Shown here: piece by piece, positions 55,024 to 64,000 of the stretch
How the letters are laid out: each line of letters opens with the position of its first letter
How positions within the stretch are numbered: position 1 is the stretch's first letter
Assembly (NCBI RefSeq): GCF_027019125.1
Contig: NZ_JALUXE010000027.1
Location: forward strand, 186,001 to 250,000
From: Roseovarius sp.
GTDB lineage: Bacteria; Pseudomonadota; Alphaproteobacteria; Rhodobacterales; Rhodobacteraceae
DNA: 64,000 nucleotides
Reading direction: 5' to 3'
The notes under the pieces: generated by a model
Databases searched by the model: none
What the model was told of the DNA's origin: nothing
Seen by the model: the letters and a program-made list of their open reading frames with translations, nothing else
Translations under genes and position numbers: made by a program

Positions 55024-56310
55024 ATGACCCAAACCCTTTTCACAAACGCCCGCCTGATCGACCCCGAGGCAGGAACCGACGCCCCCGGCTGGCTCCTCAT
55101 CGACAAGGGCGTGATCGTCGCGCGCGGCACGGATGCCCCACCGCAGGCCGAGACCGTGATCGATTGCGGCGGCCATTGCCTTGCCCCCGGTATCGTCGAC
55201 ATCGGCGTCAAGGTCTGCGAGCCGGGCGAGCGGCACAAGGAAAGCTATCGCTCTGCGGGCCTTGCGGCGGCGGCGGGCGGTGTCACCACCATGGTCACGC
55301 GCCCCGATACATCCCCCGCCATCGACAGCCCCGAGGTGCTGGAATTCGTCGCGCGCCGCGCCAATGAGGCCTCGCCGGTCAAGGTGCTGGTCATGGCCGC
55401 ACTGACCAAGGGGCGGCAGGGCCGCGAGATGACTGAAATCGGCTTTCTCATGGATGCAGGCGCCGTGGCCTTTACCGATTGCGACCATGTGGTCAGCGAC
55501 ACCAAGGTTCTCAGCCGCGCGCTGACCTATGCCCGTTCGCTCGGTGCGCTCGTGATCGGCCATCCCCAAGACCCCGGCCTGAGCGCCGGTGCGGCGGCCA
55601 CCTCGGGCAAATTCGCCTCTCTGCGCGGTCTGCCCGCTGTCTCGCCCATGGCCGAGCGGATGGGGCTGGACCGTGACATCGCCCTTCTGGAGATGACCGG
55701 CGCGCGCTATCACGCCGATCAGATCACCACCGCCCGCGCGCTGCCCGCCCTGGCCCGCGCCAAGAAGAACGGGCTTGATATCACCGCAGGCACGTCCATC
55801 CACCACCTCACCCTGAACGAGCTGGATGTCTCGGATTACCGCACGTTCTTCAAACTCAAACCGCCGCTGCGCTCCGAGGACGACCGCCAGGCGGTGATCG
55901 AGGCGCTGCGCGAGGGGCTGATCGACATCATTTCTTCCATGCACACGCCGCAGGACGAGGAATCCAAACGCCTGCCCTTCGAAGAGGCGGCGAGCGGCGC
56001 CGTGGCGCTCGAAACCCTGCTGCCCGTGGCGCTCCGGCTTTACCATGCCGAGGCGCTCGATCTGCCCGCGCTCTTTCGCGCCATGTCGCTCAACCCCGCC
56101 AAGCGGCTGGGGCTGGCCTCGGGGCGGCTTGCCGTCGGCGCACCGGCCGATCTGGTGCTCTTCGATCCGATGAAGCCCTTTGTGCTCGACCGTTTTGCGC
56201 TGCGCTCGAAATCCAAGAACACCCCCTTTGACGGCGCGCGCCTGCAGGGTAAGGTCTGCGCGACCTATGTTGCAGGCACCCGCGTATACGAGGCCGACAC
56301 ATGCCCCTGA
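55024..56310 (+). CDS. pyrX: Dihydroorotase-like protein lacking catalytic residues (PyrX/PyrC' type)
   Basis: 428 aa of the amidohydrolase fold. The metal HXH motif is replaced: DIGVKVCEPG at about residues 59-68 has Gly61 and Lys63 where His are needed. The catalytic Asp and last His region reads SSMHTPQ (Met306, Gln310) instead of SDHAPH. Remaining landmarks are GTSIHHLTLNEL and KLKPPLR. In Pseudomonas an inactive DHOase homologue is needed for PyrB assembly; the pyrB linkage here suggests the same. An active pyrC would be elsewhere. Overlaps plsY by 10 nt. Confidence 0.85.
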   Translation: MTQTLFTNARLIDPEAGTDAPGWLLIDKGVIVARGTDAPPQAETVIDCGGHCLAPGIVDIGVKVCEPGERHKESYRSAGLAAAAGGVTTMVTRPDTSPAIDSPEVLEFVARRANEASPVKVLVMAALTKGRQGREMTEIGFLMDAGAVAFTDCDHVVSDTKVLSRALTYARSLGALVIGHPQDPGLSAGAAATSGKFASLRGLPAVSPMAERMGLDRDIALLEMTGARYHADQITTARALPALARAKKNGLDITAGTSIHHLTLNELDVSDYRTFFKLKPPLRSEDDRQAVIEALREGLIDIISSMHTPQDEESKRLPFEEAASGAVALETLLPVALRLYHAEALDLPALFRAMSLNPAKRLGLASGRLAVGAPADLVLFDPMKPFVLDRFALRSKSKNTPFDGARLQGKVCATYVAGTRVYEADTCP

Positions 56311-56909
56311 TCGAAACATCCACCACCTTGCTGATCCTCTGGGCCGTGATCGGCTATCTTCTGGGCTCCATCCCCTTTGGCATGGTGCTGGCGCGGATCA
56401 TGGGCCTCGGCAATCTGCGCGAAATCGGATCGGGCAATATCGGGGCCACGAATGTGCTGCGCACCGGCAACAAGACCGCCGCCGCGCTCACGCTTCTGCT
56501 CGATGGCGGCAAAGGGGCGGTGGCGGTGCTTCTGGCGCGCGGGATGGCGGGCGAGGATGCGGCGCAACTGGCGGCGCTCACAGCCTTTCTCGGCCATTGC
56601 TATCCCGTCTGGCTCGGCTTTCGCGGCGGCAAGGGGGTGGCGACATTCCTGGGGATATTCCTTGCGCTCGCCTGGCCGGTGGGCCTTGCCTCATGCGCCA
56701 CATGGCTGGTGACAGCCTATGTCACGCGGGTCTCGTCCAAGGCCGCGATCATGGCGGCGGCGCTCTCGACCGGCTGGATGGTGGTGCTGGGATACGGCAC
56801 GGGCATGGTGCTGGCCTTTGTGCTGTCGCTGCTGGTCTTCTGGCGCCACCGCGAGAACATCGCCCGGATCAAGGCGGGAACAGAGCCGAAGATCGGGCAA
56901 AAGGGGTAG
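56301..56909 (+). CDS. plsY: Glycerol-3-phosphate acyltransferase PlsY
   Basis: 202 aa, five to six hydrophobic segments. Family motifs: GSIPFGMVLARIMG, REIGSGNIGATNVLRTGN, and GFRGGKGVATFLG. It transfers acyl from acyl-phosphate to glycerol-3-phosphate in phospholipid synthesis. It starts 10 nt inside the dihydroorotase-like gene. Confidence 0.96.
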   Translation: MPLIETSTTLLILWAVIGYLLGSIPFGMVLARIMGLGNLREIGSGNIGATNVLRTGNKTAAALTLLLDGGKGAVAVLLARGMAGEDAAQLAALTAFLGHCYPVWLGFRGGKGVATFLGIFLALAWPVGLASCATWLVTAYVTRVSSKAAIMAAALSTGWMVVLGYGTGMVLAFVLSLLVFWRHRENIARIKAGTEPKIGQKG

Positions 56910-56979
56910 GGCGCGAAACCTTAGCCCCGCGCGGAATCAAGGTGCCGCAGGCACCGCCGCGCAACGCCAAACCGCCCCC

Positions 56980-57894
56980 TTACCCCTCGTGAACGATCTT
57001 GATATGCCGCTCGCCCCGCGCCTCCGCGAGGGCCATCTGCTTTTGCCGCTCGCGAAACCGCGCCTTGTCGTCGTCGCTGGTCTCTCCGACGCAGTGATGA
57101 CAGGCGACGCCCTCTTCATACTCGGGCCGGTTCATATCTTCGGGCAGGATCGGCCGCCGGCAGGCATGGCACAACCGATGCGGGCCCTCCTTCAGCCCAT
57201 GACCGACCGAGACCCGGCCGTCAAAGACGAAACACTCCCCGCGCCAGGTGCTCTGATCCTCCGGCACCTCTTCGAGATACTTCAGGATACCACCCTTGAG
57301 GTGATAGACCTCTTCCACCCCTTGCCCCAAAAGGTAATTGGTGGATTTCTCACAGCGAATGCCGCCCGTGCAGAACATCGCGATCCGCTTGTTGTGAAAG
57401 CGGTGCCTGTTCTCTTCCCACCATGCCGGGAAATCGCGGAATGTCGCCGTCTGCGGATCGACCGCGCCTTCAAAGGTGCCAATCGCCACCTCGTAGTCAT
57501 TGCGCGTGTCGATCACCGCCACATCGGGGCTGCGTATCAGCTCATTCCACGCGGCGGGTTCGACATAATGACCAACACGGGCGCGCGGATCGACATCCGG
57601 CTGCCCCATGGTCACGATCTCTTTCTTGAGCCGAACCTTCATCCGGCGAAAAGGCTGCGTTGCCGCCTCGCTTTCCTTCCATTCCAGATCGTCGCAGCCG
57701 GGCAGGGCGCGAATATGCGCCAGAACCTTTGCGATCCCCGCCGCAGGCCCGGCGATCGTGCCATTGATCCCCTCACGTGCGAGCAAGAGCGATCCGCTGA
57801 TCTTTTCGGCATCGCACAGCGCCTGCAGCGGCCCCTGCACGGCGGCAGGGTCGTCGAACCGGGTGAAATGATAGAGGGCGGCAATCTTGTACAT
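56980..57894 (-). CDS. trhO: tRNA uridine(34) hydroxylase TrhO (rhodanese family)
   Basis: 304 aa. N-terminal acylphosphatase-like domain (YHFTRFDDPAAV, LLLAREGINGTIAG), central rhodanese domain with the catalytic Cys in MFCTGGIRCEKST, and C-terminal Cys-rich tail (LCHACRRP, CHHCVGE). TrhO makes 5-hydroxyuridine at tRNA wobble positions. ATG 57894 gives the normal N terminus; the much longer ORF upstream is read-through of the convergent frame. Confidence 0.93.
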   Translation of the reverse strand: MYKIAALYHFTRFDDPAAVQGPLQALCDAEKISGSLLLAREGINGTIAGPAAGIAKVLAHIRALPGCDDLEWKESEAATQPFRRMKVRLKKEIVTMGQPDVDPRARVGHYVEPAAWNELIRSPDVAVIDTRNDYEVAIGTFEGAVDPQTATFRDFPAWWEENRHRFHNKRIAMFCTGGIRCEKSTNYLLGQGVEEVYHLKGGILKYLEEVPEDQSTWRGECFVFDGRVSVGHGLKEGPHRLCHACRRPILPEDMNRPEYEEGVACHHCVGETSDDDKARFRERQKQMALAEARGERHIKIVHEG

Positions 57895-57999
57895 GGCCCG
57901 CGCTTTACGCCGCAGCCCCTGCGCCCGCAAGAGGACAATCCGCCGCCATTGACGCGCAGGCCTGCTCTGCCTACCCCTATGGGGCAAAGGAGACCCGTC

Positions 58000-58596
58000 A
58001 TGACATCCGCCCTCATCGTGATCGACCTGCAAAATGATTTCTGCCCCGGTGGTGCCCTCGCCGTGCCCGAGGGCGACCGGATCGTTCCCGGCATCAACGC
58101 CCTCATGGCCGAGTTTCCGGCGGTGATCCTGACGCAGGATTGGCACCCCTCGGGGCATTCCTCTTTCGCCACCTCCCATCCGGGTAAATCCGCCTACGAG
58201 ATGACGCAGATGCCCTACGGCCCCCAGGTGCTCTGGCCTGACCATTGCGTTCAGGGCAGCCATGGGGCGGAGTTTCACGATCACCTCAACACGGCGCGCG
58301 CCGATCTCATCCTGCGCAAAGGGTTCAATCCCGCCATCGACAGCTATTCCGCGTTTTTCGAGAACGACCGCACCACCCCCACCGGGCTGCATGGCTATCT
58401 GCAAACGCGCGGCATCACGGACCTGACCATGGTTGGCCTCGCCACCGATTTCTGCGTCAATTACTCGGCGCTCGATGCCGCCCGCCTGGGCTATCGCGTG
58501 ACCGTCCGGCGCGATCTGGCGCGGGGCATCGACCTTGACGGATCACTGGCCGCGGCAGAGGCAGAGATGACGGCGGCGGGGGTCGATCTCGCATGA
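58000..58596 (+). CDS. pncA: Nicotinamidase
   Basis: 198 aa. Catalytic triad: Asp in VIDLQNDFCPGG, Lys in LRKGFN, Cys in ATDFCVNYSAL; metal His in QDWHPSGHSSF. It deamidates nicotinamide to nicotinate for NAD recycling. AAAGGAGA at 57986-57993 precedes ATG 58000. It diverges from trhO with 105 bp. Confidence 0.95.
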   Translation: MTSALIVIDLQNDFCPGGALAVPEGDRIVPGINALMAEFPAVILTQDWHPSGHSSFATSHPGKSAYEMTQMPYGPQVLWPDHCVQGSHGAEFHDHLNTARADLILRKGFNPAIDSYSAFFENDRTTPTGLHGYLQTRGITDLTMVGLATDFCVNYSALDAARLGYRVTVRRDLARGIDLDGSLAAAEAEMTAAGVDLA

Positions 58597-58602
58597 CCGC
58601 GG

Positions 58603-58634
58603 ACCTTACAAAATCCCCTTGCAAATCGTAAGGT
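58603..58634. promoter_or_regulatory. Inverted repeat ACCTTAC/GTAAGGT before the UDG-fold gene
   Basis: ACCTTAC (58603-58609) and GTAAGGT (58628-58634) are exact reverse complements with an 18-bp AT-rich spacer. The right arm contains the likely ribosome site of the next gene, so folding could mask it. Confidence 0.4.
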
Positions 58635-58639
58635 TCGTA

Positions 58640-59227
58640 ATGTCTGACCTCATGTCCGAAATCCGCGCCTGCCGCCTCTGTGCGGACCGCTTTGAAGCCA
58701 CCCGCACGGCCCACACCCCCCGTCCGGTGGTGTGGTTTCAGCCTACGGCGCGGCTTCTCATCGCGGGGCAGGCACCGGGGCTGCGGGTGCACCACTCGGG
58801 CAAGCCGTTTGATGATCCCTCGGGCGACCGCTTGCGCGACTGGCTGGGGCTAAGTGATTGTGAATTCTACGATAAATCCCGCGTGGCGATTGTGCCGATG
58901 GCCTTTTGCTTTCCCGGTTACGATACCAAGGGATCAGACCTTCCGCCGCCGCGTATCTGTGGCAGAACATGGCACGCCCGCGTCATGCAAGCCCTTGAAA
59001 ACGTGAAACTAACCGTGCTCGTCGGCGGCTATGCCCATAAATACCACTTGGGCGTCAAGACCGGCGTCACCGACACTGTGCGCGCATGGCGCGACCATGC
59101 ACCGCGAATTTTCACCTTGCCGCATCCCTCGTGGCGCAATACCGCTTGGCTCAGAAAACACCCGTGGTTCGAGGCCGAGGTTTTGCCGGAATTACGCGCA
59201 CAAATTCAAAGGGTTATCCATGACTGA
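58640..59227 (+). CDS. Uracil-DNA glycosylase-fold protein with conserved cysteines
   Basis: 195 aa. UDG-superfamily motifs LLIAGQAPGLRVHHSGKPFDD and LPHPSWRNTAWLRKHPWF. Unlike the family-4-like gene at 51989, it has CRLC at the N terminus and further Cys in AFCFPG and RICGRTW, so it may bind a cluster. Whether it excises uracil is unknown. ATG 58640 is taken; overlaps the SseB-like start by 8 nt. Confidence 0.82.
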   Translation: MSDLMSEIRACRLCADRFEATRTAHTPRPVVWFQPTARLLIAGQAPGLRVHHSGKPFDDPSGDRLRDWLGLSDCEFYDKSRVAIVPMAFCFPGYDTKGSDLPPPRICGRTWHARVMQALENVKLTVLVGGYAHKYHLGVKTGVTDTVRAWRDHAPRIFTLPHPSWRNTAWLRKHPWFEAEVLPELRAQIQRVIHD

Positions 59228-60005
59228 TCTGACCCCGCTCGACATCGCCCACGCCGCGATGGAGGCCGCTCCCGAGGATGCGACCGCCCGCTTGCGGTTT
59301 TACGAGACTTTGGCGGCGAGCGAACTTTACCTCTTGCTCAAATCCGAGGCGGATGGTGACCAGCTTGACCCGGAAGTGTTTGATTTGTCGGATAATTCCT
59401 TCGTCCTCGTGTTTGACCGAGAGGATCGTTTGGCGCAGTTCGCAGGCCGCATCGTGCCCTACGCGGCGCTGAGCGGGCGCAATATAGCGACCATGTTGGT
59501 AGGGCAGGGGGCAGGTCTTGGGGTCAATCTCGAGGTTGCGCCCTCGTCGATCCTGCTCCCGCCCGAGGCGGTGGACTGGCTGGCCGAAACCCTGTCCGAT
59601 GCCCCCTCAGAGATCGAGGCGCGACCGGAAAAACTGAGCGCACCCAAAGGCTTGCCTGAGAACCTGCTCTTGGCGCTCGATGCGCGGCTGGCCACGATGG
59701 CGGGACTTGCAGAGCTCGCCTATCTCGCTCGCGTGACCTATGACACCGGCGCGCAGGGGCATTTGCTGGGCTTTGTCGGGGCCAAACCCGAGGCAGAACC
59801 GGCCTTGGCCCGCGCGGTATCCGAGGTGCTGATCTTTTCAGGGCTCGAGGCCGCCGCCCTCGATGTGGCCTTTTTCGCGGCCTCCGATCCGGTCGCGGCG
59901 CGGCTGGCACAATGCGGATTGCGCTTTGACCTGCCCGAACCGCCCCGGCCCACGCCCCGTGCTGCCCCGGGGTCCGACCCGGATAAACCGCCGTTTCTCA
60001 GATAG
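59220..60005 (+). CDS. SseB-like protein
   Basis: 261 aa, soluble. Pattern resembles the SseB family N-terminal domain (LYLLLKSEADGD, VFDREDRLAQFAG, GVNLEVAPSSILLPPEAVDWL). The C-terminal half is a second alpha/beta region. Function unknown. ATG 59220 overlaps the UDG-fold stop; converges on ghrA with 10 bp. Confidence 0.75.
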   Translation: MTDLTPLDIAHAAMEAAPEDATARLRFYETLAASELYLLLKSEADGDQLDPEVFDLSDNSFVLVFDREDRLAQFAGRIVPYAALSGRNIATMLVGQGAGLGVNLEVAPSSILLPPEAVDWLAETLSDAPSEIEARPEKLSAPKGLPENLLLALDARLATMAGLAELAYLARVTYDTGAQGHLLGFVGAKPEAEPALARAVSEVLIFSGLEAAALDVAFFAASDPVAARLAQCGLRFDLPEPPRPTPRAAPGSDPDKPPFLR

Positions 60006-60015
60006 TTAGCCCGTC

Positions 60016-60948
60016 TCAATAGCCCTTGGCGCAGTCCACCAGATGCAAGAATGGCTCGCCTGCCTCGCCGCGGCGGACATTCTCCACGATTACCCGGGCG
60101 GCTGTGATGGGGCGCGTTTCAGACGCGATATGCGGCGTCACCGTCACGCGCGGATGTGCCCAATAGGGATGCGCAGGCGGCAACGGTTCCACCCGGAACA
60201 CATCCAGTGTCGCATGGCCGATCTGCCCGGTATCGAGCGCTGCCAAAAGCGCGTCGTCGTCAATCAGCGGCCCACGTCCGGGATTGATGATCATCGCGCC
60301 CTTGGGCAGCATGGCCAGACGTTCGGCATTCATCAGGTTTTCGGTCTCTGTCGTTTTTGGCAGCAAAAGCACAAGAATTTCAGCAGTTTGCAGTGCTGCG
60401 CACAGCCCCTCATCGCCCGAGAGACAGGTGATCCCCGCCACGTCCCGCGCGCTGCGCGACCAGCCCGTGACCGGAAAGCCAAGGCCCCGAAGCGCCTTGG
60501 CGCAGGCCTGCCCCAGCACCCCCAGACCCAGCACCGTCACCGGGCGATCCTCGGCCAAAGGCGGGATTGTCTTGCGCCAGACCCCATCCTGCCCAAGGAT
60601 ATGCGCATCCATCCCTAGGTGATGCCGCAGCACATGGCCCGTGACCCATTCCACCATTCCCTGCGTCAGGCCGTGATCGACCATCCGCGCCAATGGCACC
60701 TTTAGCGTCTGATTCCCAACAATATTCTCGACCCCGGCCCAGAGGTTCAGCACCGCCTTGAGGCGCGTATAGGGGGTAAAATCCTGCACCGCGCTGTCGG
60801 GGGCGTAGACCATGTAGTCCACCTCGTCGGGGGCCAGATCAAGCGCAAGGTTCGCCGCGACGCCTGCTTCGGAAAGTGCGGATTTCAAAGGGTTTTCATA
60901 GATGTTCCACTGCTCGGGTCGAGCAGCAAAGAGGATATTGGGCGTCAT
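60016..60948 (-). CDS. ghrA: 2-hydroxyacid dehydrogenase, glyoxylate/hydroxypyruvate reductase A type
   Basis: 310 aa. NAD(P)-binding motif VLGLGVLGQACAKALRGLG, catalytic Arg in NPGRGPLID, Glu in FRVEPLPPAHP, and His in TPHIASETRP. It reduces glyoxylate or hydroxypyruvate. Lies 5 nt downstream of rodA on the same strand. The product glyoxylate of the ureide pathway could be a substrate, but linkage is weak. Confidence 0.9.
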   Translation of the reverse strand: MTPNILFAARPEQWNIYENPLKSALSEAGVAANLALDLAPDEVDYMVYAPDSAVQDFTPYTRLKAVLNLWAGVENIVGNQTLKVPLARMVDHGLTQGMVEWVTGHVLRHHLGMDAHILGQDGVWRKTIPPLAEDRPVTVLGLGVLGQACAKALRGLGFPVTGWSRSARDVAGITCLSGDEGLCAALQTAEILVLLLPKTTETENLMNAERLAMLPKGAMIINPGRGPLIDDDALLAALDTGQIGHATLDVFRVEPLPPAHPYWAHPRVTVTPHIASETRPITAARVIVENVRRGEAGEPFLHLVDCAKGY

Positions 60949-60953
60949 GTGTC

Positions 60954-62093
60954 CTACCTTGGTTTGTGGATATGGGCGCTCTGGACAAGGCCAAAGCCCA
61001 CCATGAGCACGAGCATCGCCGATCCGCCATAACTGACAAGCGGCAAGGGCACCCCGACCACGGGCATCAGACCCATGACCATTGCCATGTTGACCGCGAA
61101 AAACAGGAAGAATGTCATCGCCACCCCCAGAATGAGCAAGGACGAATAGCGATCCTTGTTGCCGAAGGCCGCAGCGATGCAGAACACAAGGATCAGCGTA
61201 TAAAGCCCCAGAATGGAGATGCCGCCGATAAAGCCGAATTCCTCGGCCAGCGTCACAAAGATGAAGTCGGTATGTTTCTCGGGCAAAAAGTTGAGCCGCG
61301 ATTGCGTGCCCTGCATAAAGCCGCGCCCCGTCCAGCCGCCAGAGCCAAGCGCGATCTTGGATTGGGTGATGTGATAGCCCGCGCCTAGCGGGTCATTGTC
61401 GGGATTGAGAAAGGTGTCGATCCGGCGATATTGATAGTTTTCAAGGAGTTGCCAGTCTGTCCCGCGGCTCTCGAACACGGCGAAAACGAGGGCGGCGATC
61501 GCAAGGATGACAGTGGCGAAATAGGCCCAATGCACCCCTGCGACGAACATCACCACGCCCCCCGCCGCCAAAAGCAGGATCGACGTGCCCAGATCGGGCT
61601 GACGCAGCACAAGGGCAACCGGGGTCAGGATCAGGCCCACCGGAATGAGGACCCAGATAGGCCGGGATACCCGCGACATCGGCAACCAGTCGTAATAGGC
61701 CGCCAGCAGCATCACCAGCGTGATCTTGACCAGTTCCGAGGGTTGCAGCCGCATGAAACCTATGTCGATCCACCGCTGCGCGCCTTTGCCCTCTACCCCG
61801 ATCAGGGCCACGGCGATCAACAACGCAAGGGAAATCAGATAGGCAAGCAGGGACATATTGCGCCAAAACCAGATCGGCACCATGGCCACGACCAGCATTA
61901 CCGCCAATCCAAGCGCAAAGCGTTTCATCTGCGGCTCTGCCCAAACCTCGAGGTTCCCGCCAGCAACCGAATAGAGCATGAGAAACCCGACACCCGCCAC
62001 CGTGCACAACAAGATCACAAGCGGCCAGTTGAGGCAGAGGAACTTGCGTGCGCCCGACGGGGCGGTCTTGATGGATTGCTCCAGATAGCTCAT
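60954..62093 (-). CDS. rodA: Rod-shape peptidoglycan glycosyltransferase RodA
   Basis: 379 aa SEDS-family protein with about ten hydrophobic segments. Landmarks: GLMPVVGVPLPLVSYGGSAML in the last part, and QPDLGTSILLLAAGGVVMF mid-protein. It polymerises glycan strands with PBP2. Overlaps mrdA by ATGA (62090-62093). Confidence 0.96.
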   Translation of the reverse strand: MSYLEQSIKTAPSGARKFLCLNWPLVILLCTVAGVGFLMLYSVAGGNLEVWAEPQMKRFALGLAVMLVVAMVPIWFWRNMSLLAYLISLALLIAVALIGVEGKGAQRWIDIGFMRLQPSELVKITLVMLLAAYYDWLPMSRVSRPIWVLIPVGLILTPVALVLRQPDLGTSILLLAAGGVVMFVAGVHWAYFATVILAIAALVFAVFESRGTDWQLLENYQYRRIDTFLNPDNDPLGAGYHITQSKIALGSGGWTGRGFMQGTQSRLNFLPEKHTDFIFVTLAEEFGFIGGISILGLYTLILVFCIAAAFGNKDRYSSLLILGVAMTFFLFFAVNMAMVMGLMPVVGVPLPLVSYGGSAMLVLMVGFGLVQSAHIHKPR

Positions 62094-64000
62094 GCGCGGT
62101 CGCTCTCCTCTGCTTCGGGGCGGGAACGGGCCGCGCGCAGTTTCTCTTGCTGCGCCTTGATCCGGGGGCGGTCGGCCTCGGGATAGGCGGCCAGCGGCGG
62201 GTCTTCGCCATAGAGGGCCTGAAGCGTGATGTCGCGGGCAATCGGTGCTGCGGCGGTCGATCCGCCGCCGCCATGCTCAACCACCACCGCCACGGCGTAT
62301 TTGGGGGCGTCATAGGGCGCAAAGCTGACAAAGAGCGCGTGATCGCGCTGTTCGCGCGGCAGATTGTTGTTGCTGATCACGCCGGTCGAGCGTTCGCCGG
62401 TCGAGATGTTGCGCACCTGGCTGGTGCCCGTCTTGCCCGCCATGCGAAAAGCGTCTTCGATGATGCGGCTGCGATAGGCGGTGCCACGATTGCTGTTGGT
62501 GACGGCATACATCGCGCGCCGCACCTCGCGCAGCAGGTTCTCGTTCAGGCCCATCGGCTCGCCGTGGCCGGATGGCTGCTCTACCCCATCAATGGATTTG
62601 ATCAGCCGCGGCATCACGCTGCGGCTGGTGGCCAGACGCGCTGTCATCACCGCAAGTTGCAGCGGCGAAGCCAGGACAAATCCCTGCCCGATCGAGGCAT
62701 TGGCGCTGTCCCCCACGACCCACGGAGCGCCCCGATTGGCCACTTTCCATTCGCGGGTCGGCGCTAACCCTTTGGCAACACTGGTCATAGGCAGGTCGAA
62801 CTGAACCCCAAGCCCCAGCCGCTCGGCCATTGCGCTGATGTTTTCGATTCCGGTCCGCAGTGCCAGTTCATAGTAATAGACGTCACAGCTTTCGCGGAGC
62901 GACAGGTGGAAATCCATGTTGCCATGCCCACCCCGTTTCCAGCAGTGAAAGCGGCGGCCGCTGATTTCCAGATGGCCAGGGCAATAGACCGTGTCCTGAA
63001 GCGAAACATCCCCCGCTTCCAGTGCTGCAAGCGCCGTCACCATCTTGAAGGTGGACCCCGGGGGATAGATGCCCTGCACCGCCTTGTTGGGCAGGGGGCG
63101 ATACGGATCATCGAGCAGCGCGCGATAGTCCGCAACCGAAATGCCCCGCACAAAGAGGTTGGGATCATAGCTGGGTGAGGAGGCGCAGACCAGAATGTCG
63201 CCGCTCTCGCAGTCGATCATCACCACCGCCGCGCTCTCGCCATCGAGGCGGGCATTTGCGTAGGTTTGCAATTCGTTGTCCAGCGTCAGCTGGACATCCG
63301 CGCCGGGCTGTCCCTCTTGACGGTCCAATTCGCGCATCACGCGCCCGGCGGCGTTCACCTCGACGCGCCGCGTGCCCGCCGAGCCGCGCAACAGGTTCTC
63401 GCGCTGCGCCTCAAGCCCGATCTTGCCGATCTGAAACCGAGGCAGGCGCAAAAGCTGCTCCGGCGCGTCGACACGCTCCAGATCGCGGTCACTGACCGGT
63501 CCCACATAGCCCACAACATGCGCATGATCGCCCCGCAGCGGATACCGGCGCGAGAGCCCCACTTCGGGATGCACACCGGGCAGGGCAGGGGCGTTGACCG
63601 CGACGCGGCTTATATCCTCCCAAGTGACCCGGTCGGCGACGGTCACAGGCGTATCTCCACGCAGTTCCTTGAGTTCGCGACGGGCCTTTTCCAGCTCTCC
63701 GGGGTCCAACTCGACCAGCCGCGCCAGTCGGGCGATTACCTCGTCCACGTCGCGGGCCTGCTCACGGATCATGGTGATCCGGTAGCTTGGCACATTCTCG
63801 GCGATGATCCGCCCCTCGCGGTCGAAAATGCGGCCGCGCGTGGGTGGGATAAGCTGCACGTTGATGCGGTTCTCATCGGCCAAGAGGCGGAATTGGTCGG
63901 CTTGTTCCAACTGCATGTAGCGCATGCGCAGCGCGAGCGCGCTCATCACCCCGAGTTGTAGCCCGCCCACGACCAGCCCGCGCCGGGTGATCCGGCGTTG
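62090..64000 (-). CDS. mrdA: Penicillin-binding protein 2 (5' end outside window)
   Basis: Transpeptidase partner of RodA in cell elongation. The frame is open to the right edge, and residues before the first in-window start (GTG at 63970) read as a normal PBP2 N terminus (RRITRRGLVVGG), so the gene continues outside. Active site Ser in GSTFKMVTA, SxN-like SCD in LRESCDVYYY, and KTG in AGKTGTSQV. About 636 residues are visible. Confidence 0.95.
   Translation of the reverse strand, partial: QRRITRRGLVVGGLQLGVMSALALRMRYMQLEQADQFRLLADENRINVQLIPPTRGRIFDREGRIIAENVPSYRITMIREQARDVDEVIARLARLVELDPGELEKARRELKELRGDTPVTVADRVTWEDISRVAVNAPALPGVHPEVGLSRRYPLRGDHAHVVGYVGPVSDRDLERVDAPEQLLRLPRFQIGKIGLEAQRENLLRGSAGTRRVEVNAAGRVMRELDRQEGQPGADVQLTLDNELQTYANARLDGESAAVVMIDCESGDILVCASSPSYDPNLFVRGISVADYRALLDDPYRPLPNKAVQGIYPPGSTFKMVTALAALEAGDVSLQDTVYCPGHLEISGRRFHCWKRGGHGNMDFHLSLRESCDVYYYELALRTGIENISAMAERLGLGVQFDLPMTSVAKGLAPTREWKVANRGAPWVVGDSANASIGQGFVLASPLQLAVMTARLATSRSVMPRLIKSIDGVEQPSGHGEPMGLNENLLREVRRAMYAVTNSNRGTAYRSRIIEDAFRMAGKTGTSQVRNISTGERSTGVISNNNLPREQRDHALFVSFAPYDAPKYAVAVVVEHGGGGSTAAAPIARDITLQALYGEDPPLAAYPEADRPRIKAQQEKLRAARSRPEAEESDRA

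Noticed and set aside
56719-58596. Long plus frame covering plsY end through nicotinamidase
   Set aside because: Only the part from ATG 58000 (nicotinamidase) is a gene; the rest is antisense to trhO.

Overview
The window looks like chromosomal DNA of a marine alphaproteobacterium of the Rhodobacterales (Roseobacter group). The evidence is a high-GC gene-dense layout, tightly overlapping ATGA/TGATG operons, a GlpSTPQ-V type glycerol ABC importer instead of GlpF, a pyrB-linked dihydroorotase-like protein, and a recurrent GC-rich intergenic element of the kind seen in that group. I cannot name a genus. No insertion sequence, prophage, CRISPR array or rRNA was seen; the one RNA gene is a tRNA-Val(TAC).

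Layout. 1-7666: glycerol uptake operon (two ATPases, two permeases, two small membrane proteins, binding protein) and glycerol kinase. 7805-11307: glycosyltransferase, EamA-type exporter, and an uncharacterised protein. 11466-32018: a type II secretion system (gspC, then prepilin peptidase, gspG-H-I-J-K-L-M-N, a TPR lipoprotein, gspD-E-F), interrupted between gspC and the rest by five genes for exported proteins (12830-20188): a Tat-exported multicopper oxidase, a Tat-exported SCO-like protein without its copper cysteines, a large secreted protein of unknown family, a SCO1 protein with a histidine-rich repeat, and a cytochrome c fused to a periplasmic-binding-protein fold. 32075-35069: ModE-like regulator and modABC molybdate importer. 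35076-42064: GntR regulator and a divergent allantoin/ureide catabolism operon with two NCS1 permeases. 42161-50719: tRNA-Val, fasciclin protein, threonine aldolase, YcgN-like protein, ribF, and an RND efflux pair. 50825-60005: moaB, LysE exporter, a family-4-like uracil-DNA glycosylase, pyrB with a dihydroorotase-like partner, plsY, trhO, nicotinamidase, a second UDG-fold protein and an SseB-like protein. 60016-64000: ghrA-like reductase, rodA and mrdA (PBP2), which runs off the right edge. The first gene runs off the left edge.

The most interesting region is 12830-20188. Sandwiched between components of a T2SS, it encodes a folded Tat-exported copper oxidase plus copper-delivery and redox partners. 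The simplest inference is an extracellular or outer-surface oxidase machine: the oxidase is folded and metallated in the periplasm, possibly with SCO help, and may be exported by the adjacent T2SS. The natural substrate cannot be read from sequence. Other points worth a second look are complementary degeneracy of the two glycerol-importer ATPases, loss of zinc and catalytic residues in the dihydroorotase-like protein next to pyrB, loss of iron-sulfur cysteines in the family-4-like UDG, a possible vestige of OHCU decarboxylase on the allantoinase, and several clean palindromes in regulatory gaps.
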